Positions 55,901 through 64,000 of a stretch of DNA of 64,000 bases are shown one piece after another. The notes below the pieces were generated by a model, which was not told where the DNA came from, made no database searches, and saw nothing but the letters and a program-made list of their open reading frames with translations. The stretch is from G963692885 sp964658655 (lineage in GTDB: Bacteria > Acidobacteriota > Terriglobia > Terriglobales > Acidobacteriaceae), in NCBI GenBank assembly GCA_964658655.1, contig CAZZZL010000018.1:1-64000 (forward strand). Reading direction: 5' to 3'. How positions within the stretch are numbered: position 1 is the first letter of the stretch; each line of letters opens with the position of its first letter. The translations under genes were made by a program, and so were the position numbers.

Positions 55901-56296
55901 ACCGCGGGAGTCCTGTTGAACGTCTGTGCGCAATGCTTCATGCCGCTCAACAACAAGATCGATCGCGCGCTGCAGGATGCCCGCATCAACACTTGCCCGA
56001 ATGTCTGCAGACTCCGGAATGTTGTATGCGAAGTTGCCGGGCTGAAATTGCTCCAGCAGCCAGAGGCGCTCTTGCGCGTATGACAGCGGAGCTTTATCGC
56101 TTCCCTCGCAATAAGCAAGCAACATCGCTTTGCGAGCGACCAGTTCCGGCTTCAGATCCTCATCAATTGCGCCGGCAGGCGCGCTGATACGGAGCTTTCC
56201 CGCGAGCAGCCGTAGCTCCACCCCGCGTTTCTCAAGCAATGCCAGAAACTCGGTGTCCGAAAGCTGCTGCAGACCGCTGCGATTCACCGTTGACAT
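52994..56296 (-). CDS. Nonribosomal peptide synthetase, docking-C-A-PCP
   Basis: A 1100-residue single-module NRPS. Residues 13-64 look like a TubC-type docking domain (LEKRGVELRLLAGKLRISAP). The condensation domain (about 69-500) has HHIISD at 202-207. The adenylation domain (about 520-1000) has YTSGSTGQPKG, the A4 segment CFDLSVFEIF, YGPTETTTY and NGKIDRKKL. The specificity residues read D-L-F-T-N-A-L-T-Y-K by alignment, close to a published alanine code (DLFNNALTYK). The carrier domain has the phosphopantetheine serine S1058 in GGHSLLAL. There is no thioesterase or reductase domain; the chain ends after the PCP. It lies 27 nt after the PKS, on the same transcript. Confidence 0.94.
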   Translation of the reverse strand: MSTVNRSGLQQLSDTEFLALLEKRGVELRLLAGKLRISAPAGAIDEDLKPELVARKAMLLAYCEGSDKAPLSYAQERLWLLEQFQPGNFAYNIPESADIRASVDAGILQRAIDLVVERHEALRTDVQQDSRGTAFQRVHASLPVPLQILDYSQIDPALKENHLQQTLRTLTRKPFDLRAAPLVRFYLLGMEPDRFVVFINIHHIISDRWSMRILLRELLVAYNAFAAGQGPKLTALPLQYKEFARRERWLSTPELRGQLEYWKSKLAGLPEPLPLPFVLHPAVRTPFEGAIHAIPFVPGDTEAIRSLARARNASPYILLLAAYVALLHRFTSMTDVCVGSPVSSRHSTQAEPLIGFFVNTLVMRCSVTGEMRFVDLLQAVRETVLDAQSNQDVPLQKILAELGSEAGTANAPIFQTMMGFDSYVGDVVATESSSVPLDPGSAKFDLTFQIHESKDRIGGYIEYRTDLFAAAAISRFADAFVMSLRDAIHSPQKTIASLDLVTPEERDRLVRKWNQTDMDFPRDRAIHQLFEAQAVETPNAIALVDGTERISYSDLNRMANRIAHSILEKSAGAGAQLVVGVHLERSADMVASMLGILKAGAAYLPMDTQYPEERLRFMLEDSGAQVILSESWVQELSPRGPTVLPPGAGRPLPLHFDQNPDLPVSPQALAYVIYTSGSTGQPKGVAIEHHSTVSFLTWGNKTFSTEELRGTLASTSICFDLSVFEIFVPLVSGGTVILARDVLEIANLPAAAEVTLVTTVPSAIAALLDQKRIPSTVRTMNLAGEPLSAHLVDRLYAETGVSAVNDLYGPTETTTYSTWTRRLAGTPASIGRPLSNTRLYLVDCDLQLVPQGMPGELLIAGEGVARGYLGRPELTAEKFVKLEHLEEPGRAYRTGDLCSYNDDGSLVYMGRMDQQVKVRGYRIEVGEVEAALRSHPTVEEAVVTLQELEGASPVLVGALQLKAGHPLDVPGLIAHQATLLPSYMAARKLFEVAEFPRTANGKIDRKKLATLAVPTDKERVLELPRNVLEKELVAIWQEGFHLNQISIDDDFFQIGGHSLLALRLFAEVEARLGVRMMLSTLFQAPTIRLLSEYMQAQKLT

Positions 56297-56323
56297 AAAT
56301 CGAAATGTCCCGGCGTACTTCGC

Positions 56324-59300
56324 CTATATCTCAATTTCAACACGCTCCGCATCTTTCTGCGGAGTGCCCGCAGCGGCTCCAAGTCTGGCCTCTACCAGGA
56401 TTGCGATGGCTGCCGGAGTAGGCGAGTCGAAGATGATCCGCAAAGGAAGGCTCACAGAAAAACGTTCGCGGATGCGCGCGATGACCTGCGCGCCCATGAG
56501 CGAATGACCGCCCAGTTCGAAAAAGTCATCGTGAATGCCGACCTTCTCGAGTGCCAGCAACTCCTGCAGGATATCCGTGATGCCCTGCTGAACCGCAGTA
56601 TCTGGAGCCTCATACCCGCGCGAAAGTTCAGGCCGGGCGTGAGGCGCATTGCTGCCGGAGGTCTGAAGTTGGCTCGCGGCGGAGGGATCTGCCTTGGCGC
56701 CTGCGCGGGCCTTCTCAATCAACCGCGGCAGGTCTCGCGTTGAAACTGCGACCTGACTCACCGGCGCATTCAGGAGCAGGTCAAAAACCTGACCGCCCTC
56801 TTCATTCGAAATGCCAAGTTTAACTTCCTGAGCGCCCTCGGATTTCATCTTGCTCATGGCTGCCGCATCGACGGCCATGCCGGTCTCACTCCAGTTGTCC
56901 CAGTTGACCGATAGCACACGGGTCCCGTTTCGGTCATCGTGCGCCGCGGCGAAACCGTCGAGGTAGGCATTTGCAGCAGCATAGGTGCACAGGCCTATCG
57001 AAGGAATCACAGCGCTGATGGAGGAGCACAGCATGACGAAATCAAGTCCGCCACCGGCAATCGCGTCGGCAATCCAGCCAGTCCCTTCGGATTTGGCTGC
57101 GAAAATGCGCGGAACCGCTGCCTCTTCCGTAATACCGATTACGGTGTAATCCACGACGCCTGCAGCGTGGATGATCCCGGCCAGGCCATGAACTGTTGCC
57201 CTGGCATGTGCGACCACCTCCTGCATGCGCTTGCGGTTCTGGACATCACCCTGCAGAACTTCAACAGTTCCGCCCGACTTCTGGATGCGCAATAGCCACT
57301 GTACTTTTTGTCGCATGGCAGGATCGGTCTGAGCACCATCGGCAAGCGCCTGCCATTCTGTCGGCGGAGGAAAGGCAGAACGCCCGACCAGCACCAGGTG
57401 CGCCTCTGCCGTTTTCGCCAGATGCTCGGCCAGGACCAGGCCGATGCCGCCCACGCCGCCCGTCAGAATGTATGCGCCGCCCTGCCGCAGCTTTGCGCGG
57501 CCGACTTCCGCAGATGCCAGTGGCAGGGACTCCCAAGAAGGCACCCAACGCGCGCGACCTCGGAATGCCACCAGGTCGTCTTCGCCCTGCGCGCGAATCT
57601 CTCCTGTCACCTGCCCGGCTAAAAGGGAGAGTACCTCATCGCTCGCAAGGTCGCCGTCGAAATCAATAACCTGGCGGCGCAGCCCGCGAAGTTCCACGCC
57701 GAGTACATCCCCGAGTGAGGCAACTGAGCTTTGTGCGGCATGGCTACGGCCTTCGTCAAGGACGTCGAATGCCTGGTCGGTCAGGACGTGGAACGCCATG
57801 CCATCTATATTGCCCGTCTGCTGCAGGGCCTGCCCTAAATGAAATAGCTGCAGATAGGGATAGCAAAGAGGGCTCTCTTTCACCTGCTTAGGCCCAAGAT
57901 AAATCAGGTGGTCGGGCCACAGTTCTTCCTGCCGCAGCGCTGCGAGCAGCTGAACATGCTGCTTTGCGTCCCGAGGGTCGAAGGTGTAGGAGGAATCTGA
58001 TGTCTTTTCGAATTTTTCTCCGTAATAGACCGCGGTTACAACATCGTGCGCGCGGAGCGTCTCGCTGATCCTCGCGACAAGCTTGTTCTCCCTGTCAGCG
58101 ATGACGACCCAATGGCGGGGTGTCTCAGCGTTCTCCCCAGTGACCTTCTTGAAACTGGGATGTTGCGGCACACTACGCCAGCTTCTGCCGTAAATCCATT
58201 GCGTCACGTCGTCACGTTTGTTGAGAGGACCGGTCGCCTTCGAACCCGTGTGCGTCGACCGGCCAAACTCATCATCGATCCAATAGTGCTGGCGCTCGAA
58301 GGGGTAGGTCGGCAGCGAAGTCCTGTGGGGGCGTCTATCGCCATGAACCGCGTCCCAGTCCAGCGGCACGCCCGCAAGCCAGAGCTGACCGAGGGTTTGC
58401 AGCCAGTGTTCCCTATCCGACGATTGCGAGACTGCGCGCCGGGTCGTCGAGACAAGACGTATATCTTTGTTGCCTCGAGCAGCGGACTTCGCAAGGCCTG
58501 TCAACGTCTCTCCCGGGCCCACCTCGATCAGGACACCCGCGCCCCTGGCCGTCAGCTTCTCCAGGTTGTCCGCGAAACGGACCGCGCGTCGCTGGTGCTC
58601 TGCCCAGTATTCGGGACTGGTAGCTTCCTCATCTGTGATCCAGGTGCCCGTCAGGTTCGAAAGAAAGGGAATGGTAGGCTTTGAAAGCTCAAATTTGCGC
58701 ACAATCTCGGCGGCCTTGATGGTTATCGGATCGAGCATTGCCGAGTGAAATGCATGCGAGGTCGGCAGTAACTGGCAGGCTACCCGCTGCCCCGCCATGG
58801 AGGCGGCAAACCTTTGAATGCTATCTGTCGGACCGGAGACGATAATTTGTTTTGGCGCGTTGATAGCCGCGATCGATAAATCACCCGGCAACTGTCTCAG
58901 GACATCTTCTTCTGACAGGGACAGGGCGAGCATGTTTCCGGTCGGCATCGACTGCACGAGCCGTCCTCGCTCCGCCACCAGCAGCAGCACGTCTTCGAGC
59001 TTAAAGACACCGGCGATCGTAGCCGCTAGGTACTGTCCGAGACTATGTCCGAGCATCGCCGTTGGCCGGACACCGGTCGCCAGCAGCCGCTGAGCGAGCG
59101 CGTATTCGAGCACGACCAATGCTGCCGGTGTGATCGCGGCTTGCCGCAGGCGCGCGGTCGCCTCTTCTTCCTGGCCGGGTTCAGGAAAAAGAAGGGTCCG
59201 CAGGTCGAACTTCAAAATGTATTCGAGGATTTTGCAGCATTTGTCTATCGTTTCCTGGAAAACAGCGTCAGTTTCATAGAGCCCGCGGCCCATATTCACG

Positions 59301-60949
59301 TACTGGGCGCCCTGTCCCGGAAACAGAAAATACACCTCCGGCCCCTTGGTCGAGGTCACGTGGCTTTGGCTCTTCAACCGCGCCGGCTGGCGCAGCTCTT
59401 CGACTAACTCTTCCCGATCGGTCGCTGTTGCAAAATAGCGATGCGTGAAGAGACGTCTTCCCTTCTGGAGGGTGAATGCGACATCTTCAAGCGATTGCCC
59501 GGGATGAGCTTCCAGATGGTCCGCCAGCCTTAGGCGATGAGCCGCCAGCGCAGCATCGCTGTTAACCGAAAGCGGAAACACCTGCGGGATGGCTGGCGCT
59601 CGATGACCGTTTTCGTTCAATGCTGAGGCACGATCGTCCACCGGCTTTTCCTGCCACTCTTCGAGCGATACGTGGACATTCGTTCCGCCGATGCCGAAAG
59701 AGCTCACGCCGGCGCGGAAGGGTGCGTCGTCGGTATAGCGCGTCGCGACGCTGCTGATGCGGAACGGCGAGCTTTCGAGGTTTAGCTCAGGGTTCGGGGT
59801 TTCGTAGTGACGCACTCCGGGTAAGACACGATGACGCAGGGCCATCGAGGCCTTAATCAAGTTGGCGACGCCGGCTGCCGCGTCCAGATGACCGATGTTC
59901 GGCTTTAGCGAGCTCACCGTGCAGGAGCCCTGCTCAACCTCAGCCTCTGAAAAGGCCGCGGTTAATGCTGCAATCTCGATCGAATCGCCGACCTCGGTAC
60001 CCGTTCCGTGTGCCTCGACATACTTCACCGTCGATGGGGCAAAGCCGGCCATTTTCATCGAGCGGCGAATGACTTCGCTTTGACCCTTCACTCCCGGCGC
60101 GGTATAGCCGCCCTTATTCGCACCATCATTATTAATAGCGACGCCGCGAATCACAGCGTAGATCTGGTCTCGATCCCGTATTGCCGCGTCAAGCGGTTTG
60201 AGCAGCACCGCACCCGCCCCGCGGCCCATAGTGGTCCCGGCGGCCTTGATGTCGAATGCGCGGCACTGGCCGTCAGGCGAAAGAATCATGCCAGGCTGGT
60301 AAATGTATCCGCTGCCCTGCGGAAACGTAATCGACACTCCACCGGCAATCGCCATCGTCGCATTGCCATTCAGAATGCTTTCACACGCCATCTGCACCGC
60401 GACGAGCGATGTTGAACACGCGGTCTGCACGGTTGCAGCGGGACCGGTAAGGTTAAGTTTGTAAGCGACGCGGGTCGCCAGAAAATCCCGTTCAGTGCCG
60501 ACGATGACGCCGAGGAGTGTGGCCGTATCCAGCTGGGGACTGAACTCCTGGCGCCGGTAGCCGTTAATGGAGCCACCGGCAAACACAGCAACGCCGGAGC
60601 CACACTCAGCCGGATCGTAGCCGGCATCTTCAAACGCCTGCCATGCGCATTCCAGGAACACACGATGCTGTGGATCAATCAATGCGGCATCGTGCGCGCT
60701 GAAACCAAAGAATTGCGCGTCAAACTGGGCAGCATCTTCGAGATACCCGCTCACCCGCACAAACTCCGGGTCCTTAATCTGCCAATCGGAAATGCCCGCT
60801 GCCTTCAGTTCTTCGTCCGTCGAGTAGTGCAGGCAATCCGCACCCTCACAGATCTTTTCCCAAAGCGCTTCAACCGAGTTTGCGCCAGGGAAGCGGCCGG
60901 CCATCCCGATGATCGCTATCCCCTGGCCCGTTTCCTTTGTTGAATGCAT
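56324..60949 (-). CDS. Type I polyketide synthase, KS-AT-KR-ACP
   Basis: A 1541-residue one-module PKS. The ketosynthase has C178 in TACSTSL, H314 in EAHGTGT and H354 in KPNIGH. The acyltransferase has S636 in GHSLGQ and the HAFH motif (732-735) that usually marks malonyl-CoA. A ketoreductase (about 950-1400, cofactor motif TGGVGGIGLVLAEHLA, YAAANAYLDGFA with the catalytic Tyr) and an ACP with S1483 in GGHSLMG follow. No loading, DH or ER domain is seen, so one malonate extension with reduction to a 3-hydroxyacyl is expected. The C-terminus VEIEI may dock to the NRPS. GAGGG precedes the ATG. Confidence 0.95.
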   Translation of the reverse strand: MHSTKETGQGIAIIGMAGRFPGANSVEALWEKICEGADCLHYSTDEELKAAGISDWQIKDPEFVRVSGYLEDAAQFDAQFFGFSAHDAALIDPQHRVFLECAWQAFEDAGYDPAECGSGVAVFAGGSINGYRRQEFSPQLDTATLLGVIVGTERDFLATRVAYKLNLTGPAATVQTACSTSLVAVQMACESILNGNATMAIAGGVSITFPQGSGYIYQPGMILSPDGQCRAFDIKAAGTTMGRGAGAVLLKPLDAAIRDRDQIYAVIRGVAINNDGANKGGYTAPGVKGQSEVIRRSMKMAGFAPSTVKYVEAHGTGTEVGDSIEIAALTAAFSEAEVEQGSCTVSSLKPNIGHLDAAAGVANLIKASMALRHRVLPGVRHYETPNPELNLESSPFRISSVATRYTDDAPFRAGVSSFGIGGTNVHVSLEEWQEKPVDDRASALNENGHRAPAIPQVFPLSVNSDAALAAHRLRLADHLEAHPGQSLEDVAFTLQKGRRLFTHRYFATATDREELVEELRQPARLKSQSHVTSTKGPEVYFLFPGQGAQYVNMGRGLYETDAVFQETIDKCCKILEYILKFDLRTLLFPEPGQEEEATARLRQAAITPAALVVLEYALAQRLLATGVRPTAMLGHSLGQYLAATIAGVFKLEDVLLLVAERGRLVQSMPTGNMLALSLSEEDVLRQLPGDLSIAAINAPKQIIVSGPTDSIQRFAASMAGQRVACQLLPTSHAFHSAMLDPITIKAAEIVRKFELSKPTIPFLSNLTGTWITDEEATSPEYWAEHQRRAVRFADNLEKLTARGAGVLIEVGPGETLTGLAKSAARGNKDIRLVSTTRRAVSQSSDREHWLQTLGQLWLAGVPLDWDAVHGDRRPHRTSLPTYPFERQHYWIDDEFGRSTHTGSKATGPLNKRDDVTQWIYGRSWRSVPQHPSFKKVTGENAETPRHWVVIADRENKLVARISETLRAHDVVTAVYYGEKFEKTSDSSYTFDPRDAKQHVQLLAALRQEELWPDHLIYLGPKQVKESPLCYPYLQLFHLGQALQQTGNIDGMAFHVLTDQAFDVLDEGRSHAAQSSVASLGDVLGVELRGLRRQVIDFDGDLASDEVLSLLAGQVTGEIRAQGEDDLVAFRGRARWVPSWESLPLASAEVGRAKLRQGGAYILTGGVGGIGLVLAEHLAKTAEAHLVLVGRSAFPPPTEWQALADGAQTDPAMRQKVQWLLRIQKSGGTVEVLQGDVQNRKRMQEVVAHARATVHGLAGIIHAAGVVDYTVIGITEEAAVPRIFAAKSEGTGWIADAIAGGGLDFVMLCSSISAVIPSIGLCTYAAANAYLDGFAAAHDDRNGTRVLSVNWDNWSETGMAVDAAAMSKMKSEGAQEVKLGISNEEGGQVFDLLLNAPVSQVAVSTRDLPRLIEKARAGAKADPSAASQLQTSGSNAPHARPELSRGYEAPDTAVQQGITDILQELLALEKVGIHDDFFELGGHSLMGAQVIARIRERFSVSLPLRIIFDSPTPAAIAILVEARLGAAAGTPQKDAERVEIEI

Positions 60950-61047
60950 TGTCCCTCTTCGCGTGCCTTATTCGATGTTTGCGGATCTGCGGCGTTACTT
61001 GCCGGATGCCAAGTCAGGGCGTCTAGCTTGACCGTACTCGGGAAAAA

Positions 61048-61914
61048 TCATGGACGAAACCTGCCGGGACCGGCGCTGTCAGCCTGCAGTTCGACAACCT
61101 GCGAACGGAGTGCACGGGCGATTATGCCGAGCACCTGCTCACGGTGGTCGGCCAGAAAGAAATGATCACCCCGAACAGTGTGCGTGCGAAATGGCCCACT
61201 GGTGTGATCTGCCCAGGCAGCTACCGCTTCTTCACCCACCACGGGATCCAGCGTCCCGGCAAATGCGGTTACAGGGCATGCCAGCCCGCGCCTGTCTGCA
61301 TGCAGATAGCCCTCATATGCCGCGAAATCTGCCCGCAGCGGCGGCAGGATCATTTCAAGAAGTTCAGGCTCGGCCAAAACTGCGTCAGAAATCCCGCCGT
61401 AGCGCTGCTGAACGCCTGAGAGAAATGCTTCCTGATCGAGGTGTGCGATTGGGGGCAGCGAGGAAGGGAGGTGCGGTGCCCGGACCGCGCCTATAAACAG
61501 ATGCCGCAAAGTCAGCGACGGCCGAGAGGCTGAAGTGGTGTTCGAGGAAGTAACCACGCTTTGCTCAAGGTGACTCAGCTCCTGCGCAATCTCGTAGGCC
61601 ACTATGGCGCCCAGGCTATGTCCGTAAAAGGCGAAAGGCAGCTGGTCCGATTGCAAATCGATCAAGCCGGGCAGAATCTCCTGTGCCATTGCCACCACAC
61701 TCTCGAGCGGCTCCTCTGCCAAACGGGTGCCATGCCCCGCCTGCTCTACGGCACATACCTCGATATCAGGAGCCAGCAACCGGGCCCATGGAGCATAGCT
61801 CGCAGCTGTTCCGCCGGCATGCGCAAAACAGTAAAGACGTTTCTTTGCCTGAGCCGCAGCCCCGCCAAATCTGAGAAAACAGTTGGGTATCCTAGCTGCC
61901 TGCGGCAAATTCAT
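61048..61914 (-). CDS. Type II thioesterase
   Basis: An alpha/beta-hydrolase thioesterase of 288 residues, of the stand-alone kind that frees stalled carrier domains in PKS/NRPS systems. YCFAHAGGTAASYAPWA at the N-terminus is the family start, the nucleophile is in YGHSLGAIVAYE, the acid in GTLDPVVGEEAVAAW and the histidine in GDHFFL. Residues 135-150 carry an extra Ser/Thr-rich loop (SVVTSSNTTSASRPS). It overlaps the upstream gene by 4 nt and precedes the PKS by 98 nt. Confidence 0.93.
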   Translation of the reverse strand: MNLPQAARIPNCFLRFGGAAAQAKKRLYCFAHAGGTAASYAPWARLLAPDIEVCAVEQAGHGTRLAEEPLESVVAMAQEILPGLIDLQSDQLPFAFYGHSLGAIVAYEIAQELSHLEQSVVTSSNTTSASRPSLTLRHLFIGAVRAPHLPSSLPPIAHLDQEAFLSGVQQRYGGISDAVLAEPELLEMILPPLRADFAAYEGYLHADRRGLACPVTAFAGTLDPVVGEEAVAAWADHTSGPFRTHTVRGDHFFLADHREQVLGIIARALRSQVVELQADSAGPGRFRP

Positions 61915-63191
61915 TCGACCACCTTGCGATGGGAGGCGCCATAAGCCGCTATGGGGTCAATGGCAACCGAAGCCTTGTCGCGCATCCAGGACGCCAGCAA
62001 TGGCGGCGGCACAGAAACAAGATCCCTAGCCATTTCGATTTTCAGGTCGACCAGTCCGTCCTCATCAAGTTCGAACTCCTCCACCTCGTTATCAGTGACA
62101 CCGGAAACCGCGAGCCGTTCGTCCAGGCGTTGAGTCATGAAGCTCAGATTAGGTTCTGCCAGGATCTGGCCATGATCACCTGGCAGTCGAATAATCTCGA
62201 CGCCACCCTGCGCATACTTTCGCCAGTTAAGGTCTTCAGGAAGATTCAGGCTGGCATCCTCTTCCGCCCGGAACAGTGTGATCCCGCCTGCGTAAGGCTG
62301 GACTACGTAGAGGGCCGCTGCGGTCAGGTTGATGTCTCTTACCTGGCGCATTGACTCAGGAAGGCTGACACCGCCCTTCGCCGCCAGCCGCACAAAAGCC
62401 AGCCGCAGAAACCGGCCTTTCAGCCGTCCGGCAAGATATGTCACCAGCTGCGGACCGGAGAGTTTTTGTGTGTTCAGCCGAACCAGGTTCAACCGGTTCC
62501 ACCAGCGACGGAAGCGCGTTTGTGCTGCAGACCCGACCAGCTTCAGATGGCCAGGCTGCCAGGTATCCAGCATGCCGAGAAATCGCACCCGCTCACCGCC
62601 CGCGGCCAGCTGCCGTGCCATCTCATAGGCCACCAGGCCTCCGAAGGAAAATCCCAGGAAGGCATAGGGACCCGTCGGTTGCACCCGGCGCAGTTCCTCG
62701 ATATAGAAACTCGCCATTGCTTCAAGCCGGATCAGGGTGGGAGATTCGCCATTTAGCGCCTGCGCCTGGATGCCATATACCGGCTGATCGATGTGTAAGC
62801 TACGGGCAAGACCGGCGAATCCCAGGATGTTTCCGCCAACACCATGAACGAGAAACAGCGGCAGACGTCTGCCCTCCGACCGAATCGGCACAATGCAGAG
62901 CTGCTCGCGAGAAGACTGCTTGATCTGAACCAGGTCAGCGAGTTTTGAAACGGTGCGCGCTTCATACAGGTCAGAAGACCGGATGACGACGCCCCACTCT
63001 TCCTTAACTAGGTTGACCAGGGCGGCTGCTTGCTCCGGCCGGCCTCCCATCTGAAAGAAATCACTGTGCAGACCGACCTGCTGCCCTCCAAGGAGTTCCC
63101 CCCACCAGCGGACAAGTTTCGCTTCCAAAGCAAAACGAAGCTGATCGTCGCTTGAGGCTAGTGCGCCGGATTCGACTGGCACGCTGTTCAC
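61911..63191 (-). CDS. Carrier-like domain (serine lost) fused to type I thioesterase
   Basis: A 426-residue protein from GTG 63191, which follows GAGGAATGCC; TTG 63218 is an alternative. Residues 15-95 align with an acyl/peptidyl carrier domain, but the GGHS/GGDS motif is GGRP (FFQMGGRPEQAAAL), so the phosphopantetheine serine is a proline (codon CCG). The thioesterase (about 110-330) has S182 in GFSFGG, an Asp in GMLDTW and a His in GDHGQIL. A C-terminal tail of about 60 residues (VEEFELDEDGLVDLKIEM) follows. First gene of the four-gene cluster. It probably releases the product, but the carrier part cannot hold a substrate. Confidence 0.9.
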   Translation of the reverse strand: MNSVPVESGALASSDDQLRFALEAKLVRWWGELLGGQQVGLHSDFFQMGGRPEQAAALVNLVKEEWGVVIRSSDLYEARTVSKLADLVQIKQSSREQLCIVPIRSEGRRLPLFLVHGVGGNILGFAGLARSLHIDQPVYGIQAQALNGESPTLIRLEAMASFYIEELRRVQPTGPYAFLGFSFGGLVAYEMARQLAAGGERVRFLGMLDTWQPGHLKLVGSAAQTRFRRWWNRLNLVRLNTQKLSGPQLVTYLAGRLKGRFLRLAFVRLAAKGGVSLPESMRQVRDINLTAAALYVVQPYAGGITLFRAEEDASLNLPEDLNWRKYAQGGVEIIRLPGDHGQILAEPNLSFMTQRLDERLAVSGVTDNEVEEFELDEDGLVDLKIEMARDLVSVPPPLLASWMRDKASVAIDPIAAYGASHRKVVE

Positions 63192-63386
63192 GGCATTCCT
63201 CGGAAGCTGTCTGGGCAAGTACCCCTATCTTCGCAAAAAGTAACTGTTAAGAAAATCCAATTGTTCGTTTTTGATTCCCCAGGTAACCGAAATGGGTCAT
63301 ATGCGAGTGACTGTTCCATAACGGGCCAATTAAAGGCATCCGCCAAAGTGAACCCTATTCGTGGAAATATTCGTTACCATGCGGAT
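63192..63386. promoter_or_regulatory. AT-rich divergent promoter region of the PKS-NRPS cluster
   Basis: These 195 nt lie between the leftward biosynthetic genes and the rightward HAD gene. They are markedly more AT-rich than their surroundings (63231-63290), as expected for divergent promoters, but no -35/-10 pair is strong enough to place. Confidence 0.45.
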
Positions 63387-64000
63387 GTGACCCCTGCCTT
63401 TGCTTCATCGACCAACTACTCAGAACGACGGCAAACTCTGCTGGTGGATGCGGATGACACCTTATGGGAAAACAACATTTATTTCGAGCGCGCTATTGCG
63501 TCGTTCATCTCCCTTCTTGATCACAAAGAACACTCAGCGACCCAGATCCGCGACATTTTGAACGCCTGCGAGCACGAAACCATCAGTAAGCGAGGCTATG
63601 GGCTGGCCAGCTTTGAGCAATCCCTGCTGCGATGCTTTGAGCAGGTGAGCGGCACCGCCGCCTCCGAAGCACACGCCGCCCAGATCACCGGCTTCGCTCG
63701 CTCAATCGCCGACCAGGAGATTGAACTGCTGCCTGGCGTGTTCGAGACGTTGCCCCTGCTCGCAGCTCGTCACACGATCATTTTGACCACTAAAGGAAAC
63801 GCGGAGGAGCAGCTCCACAAACTCGAGCGCTCGGGAATCAAAGAGCACTTTACTGCAGTTGAAGTGCCACGAGAGAAACACCGCGAAGCTTATCTCGAAA
63901 TTGTCGGCCGCTATCAACTGGATCCGGCGGCGACCTGGATGATCGGCAACAGTCCTCGCTCCGATATCAACCCGGCACTGGCTGCAGGCCTGCATGCTGT
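63387..64000 (+). CDS. HAD-superfamily hydrolase, partial (runs off right edge)
   Basis: The open frame from GTG 63387 runs to the window end. Motif I is DADDTLWENN, a cap domain with the helix FISLLDHKEHSATQIRDIL follows, motif II is around IILTTKGN, K in EVPREKHREAY is motif III, and IGNSPRSDINPALAAG is motif IV. GTG 63348 is an in-frame alternative start. The DADDTL form is common in phosphatases of unknown substrate. It is divergent from the PKS-NRPS cluster and need not be part of it. Confidence 0.8.
   Translation, partial: MTPAFASSTNYSERRQTLLVDADDTLWENNIYFERAIASFISLLDHKEHSATQIRDILNACEHETISKRGYGLASFEQSLLRCFEQVSGTAASEAHAAQITGFARSIADQEIELLPGVFETLPLLAARHTIILTTKGNAEEQLHKLERSGIKEHFTAVEVPREKHREAYLEIVGRYQLDPAATWMIGNSPRSDINPALAAGLHA

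Overview
The window looks like a chromosomal segment of an Acidobacteriota bacterium (Acidobacteriaceae/Terriglobales type). This is inferred from a very large Oar-like TonB-dependent receptor with an N-terminal carboxypeptidase-regulatory domain, secreted TPR proteins, a stand-alone TPR-secretin, a HemQ-type heme pathway in a diderm setting, and moderately GC-rich DNA. No rRNA, tRNA, CRISPR array or insertion sequence was recognised.

Positions 1-33930 are mostly housekeeping. In order: an MgtC-type fragment, inositol-phosphate synthase, a DedA protein, hemQ and nth, then a tightly overlapped leftward operon (HemX/CcsA-like, hemA, hemC, hemD, each pair sharing 4 nt). Next come a lipoprotein hydrolase with an EF-hand loop, two secreted proteins, an SDR, an smc with a long acidic head insertion, purC, cvpA, a Fis-type regulator, a HAD phosphatase and a secretin. 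A leftward block follows: nadE and a DsbA-like protein, a polyprenyl-phosphate sugar transferase, and M20 peptidase-mobA-MlaF-like ATPase. The segment closes with an MFS exporter, a dienelactone hydrolase, a DUF4142 protein and a TPM/LemA pair.

Positions 33983-49567 form a carbohydrate locus. On the minus strand are a LacI regulator and a GH2 exo-beta-D-glucosaminidase-like enzyme. A divergent region with three inverted repeats then separates a cytochrome c (minus) from a rightward operon: a frameshifted LacI gene, a Gfo/Idh oxidoreductase, a double-SIS isomerase/deaminase, a Tat-exported dehydrogenase small subunit, a GMC flavoprotein with a cysteine cluster, and a Tat-exported TIM-barrel protein. 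A convergent TonB-dependent receptor follows, whose promoter spacer is itself a LacI-type operator. GMC + small subunit + cytochrome c + TIM barrel + Gfo/Idh is the part list of oxidative (3-keto-glycoside) sugar breakdown. Its combination with a glucosaminidase and a GlcN-6-P-deaminase-like SIS protein suggests an amino-sugar version. This is the main novelty candidate.

Positions 50953-52906 are a decayed stretch (MFS pseudogene, DUF2786-type ORF). Positions 52994-63191 hold a compact leftward PKS-NRPS cluster: a carrier-like/thioesterase protein whose carrier serine is replaced by proline, a type II thioesterase, a KS-AT-KR-ACP polyketide synthase, and a docking-C-A-PCP peptide synthetase with an alanine-like specificity code. 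The simplest predicted product is a 3-hydroxyacyl-amino acid. A divergent HAD hydrolase runs off the right edge. S10-peptidase and MFS pseudogenes and the frameshifted lacI show ongoing gene decay in the accessory regions.
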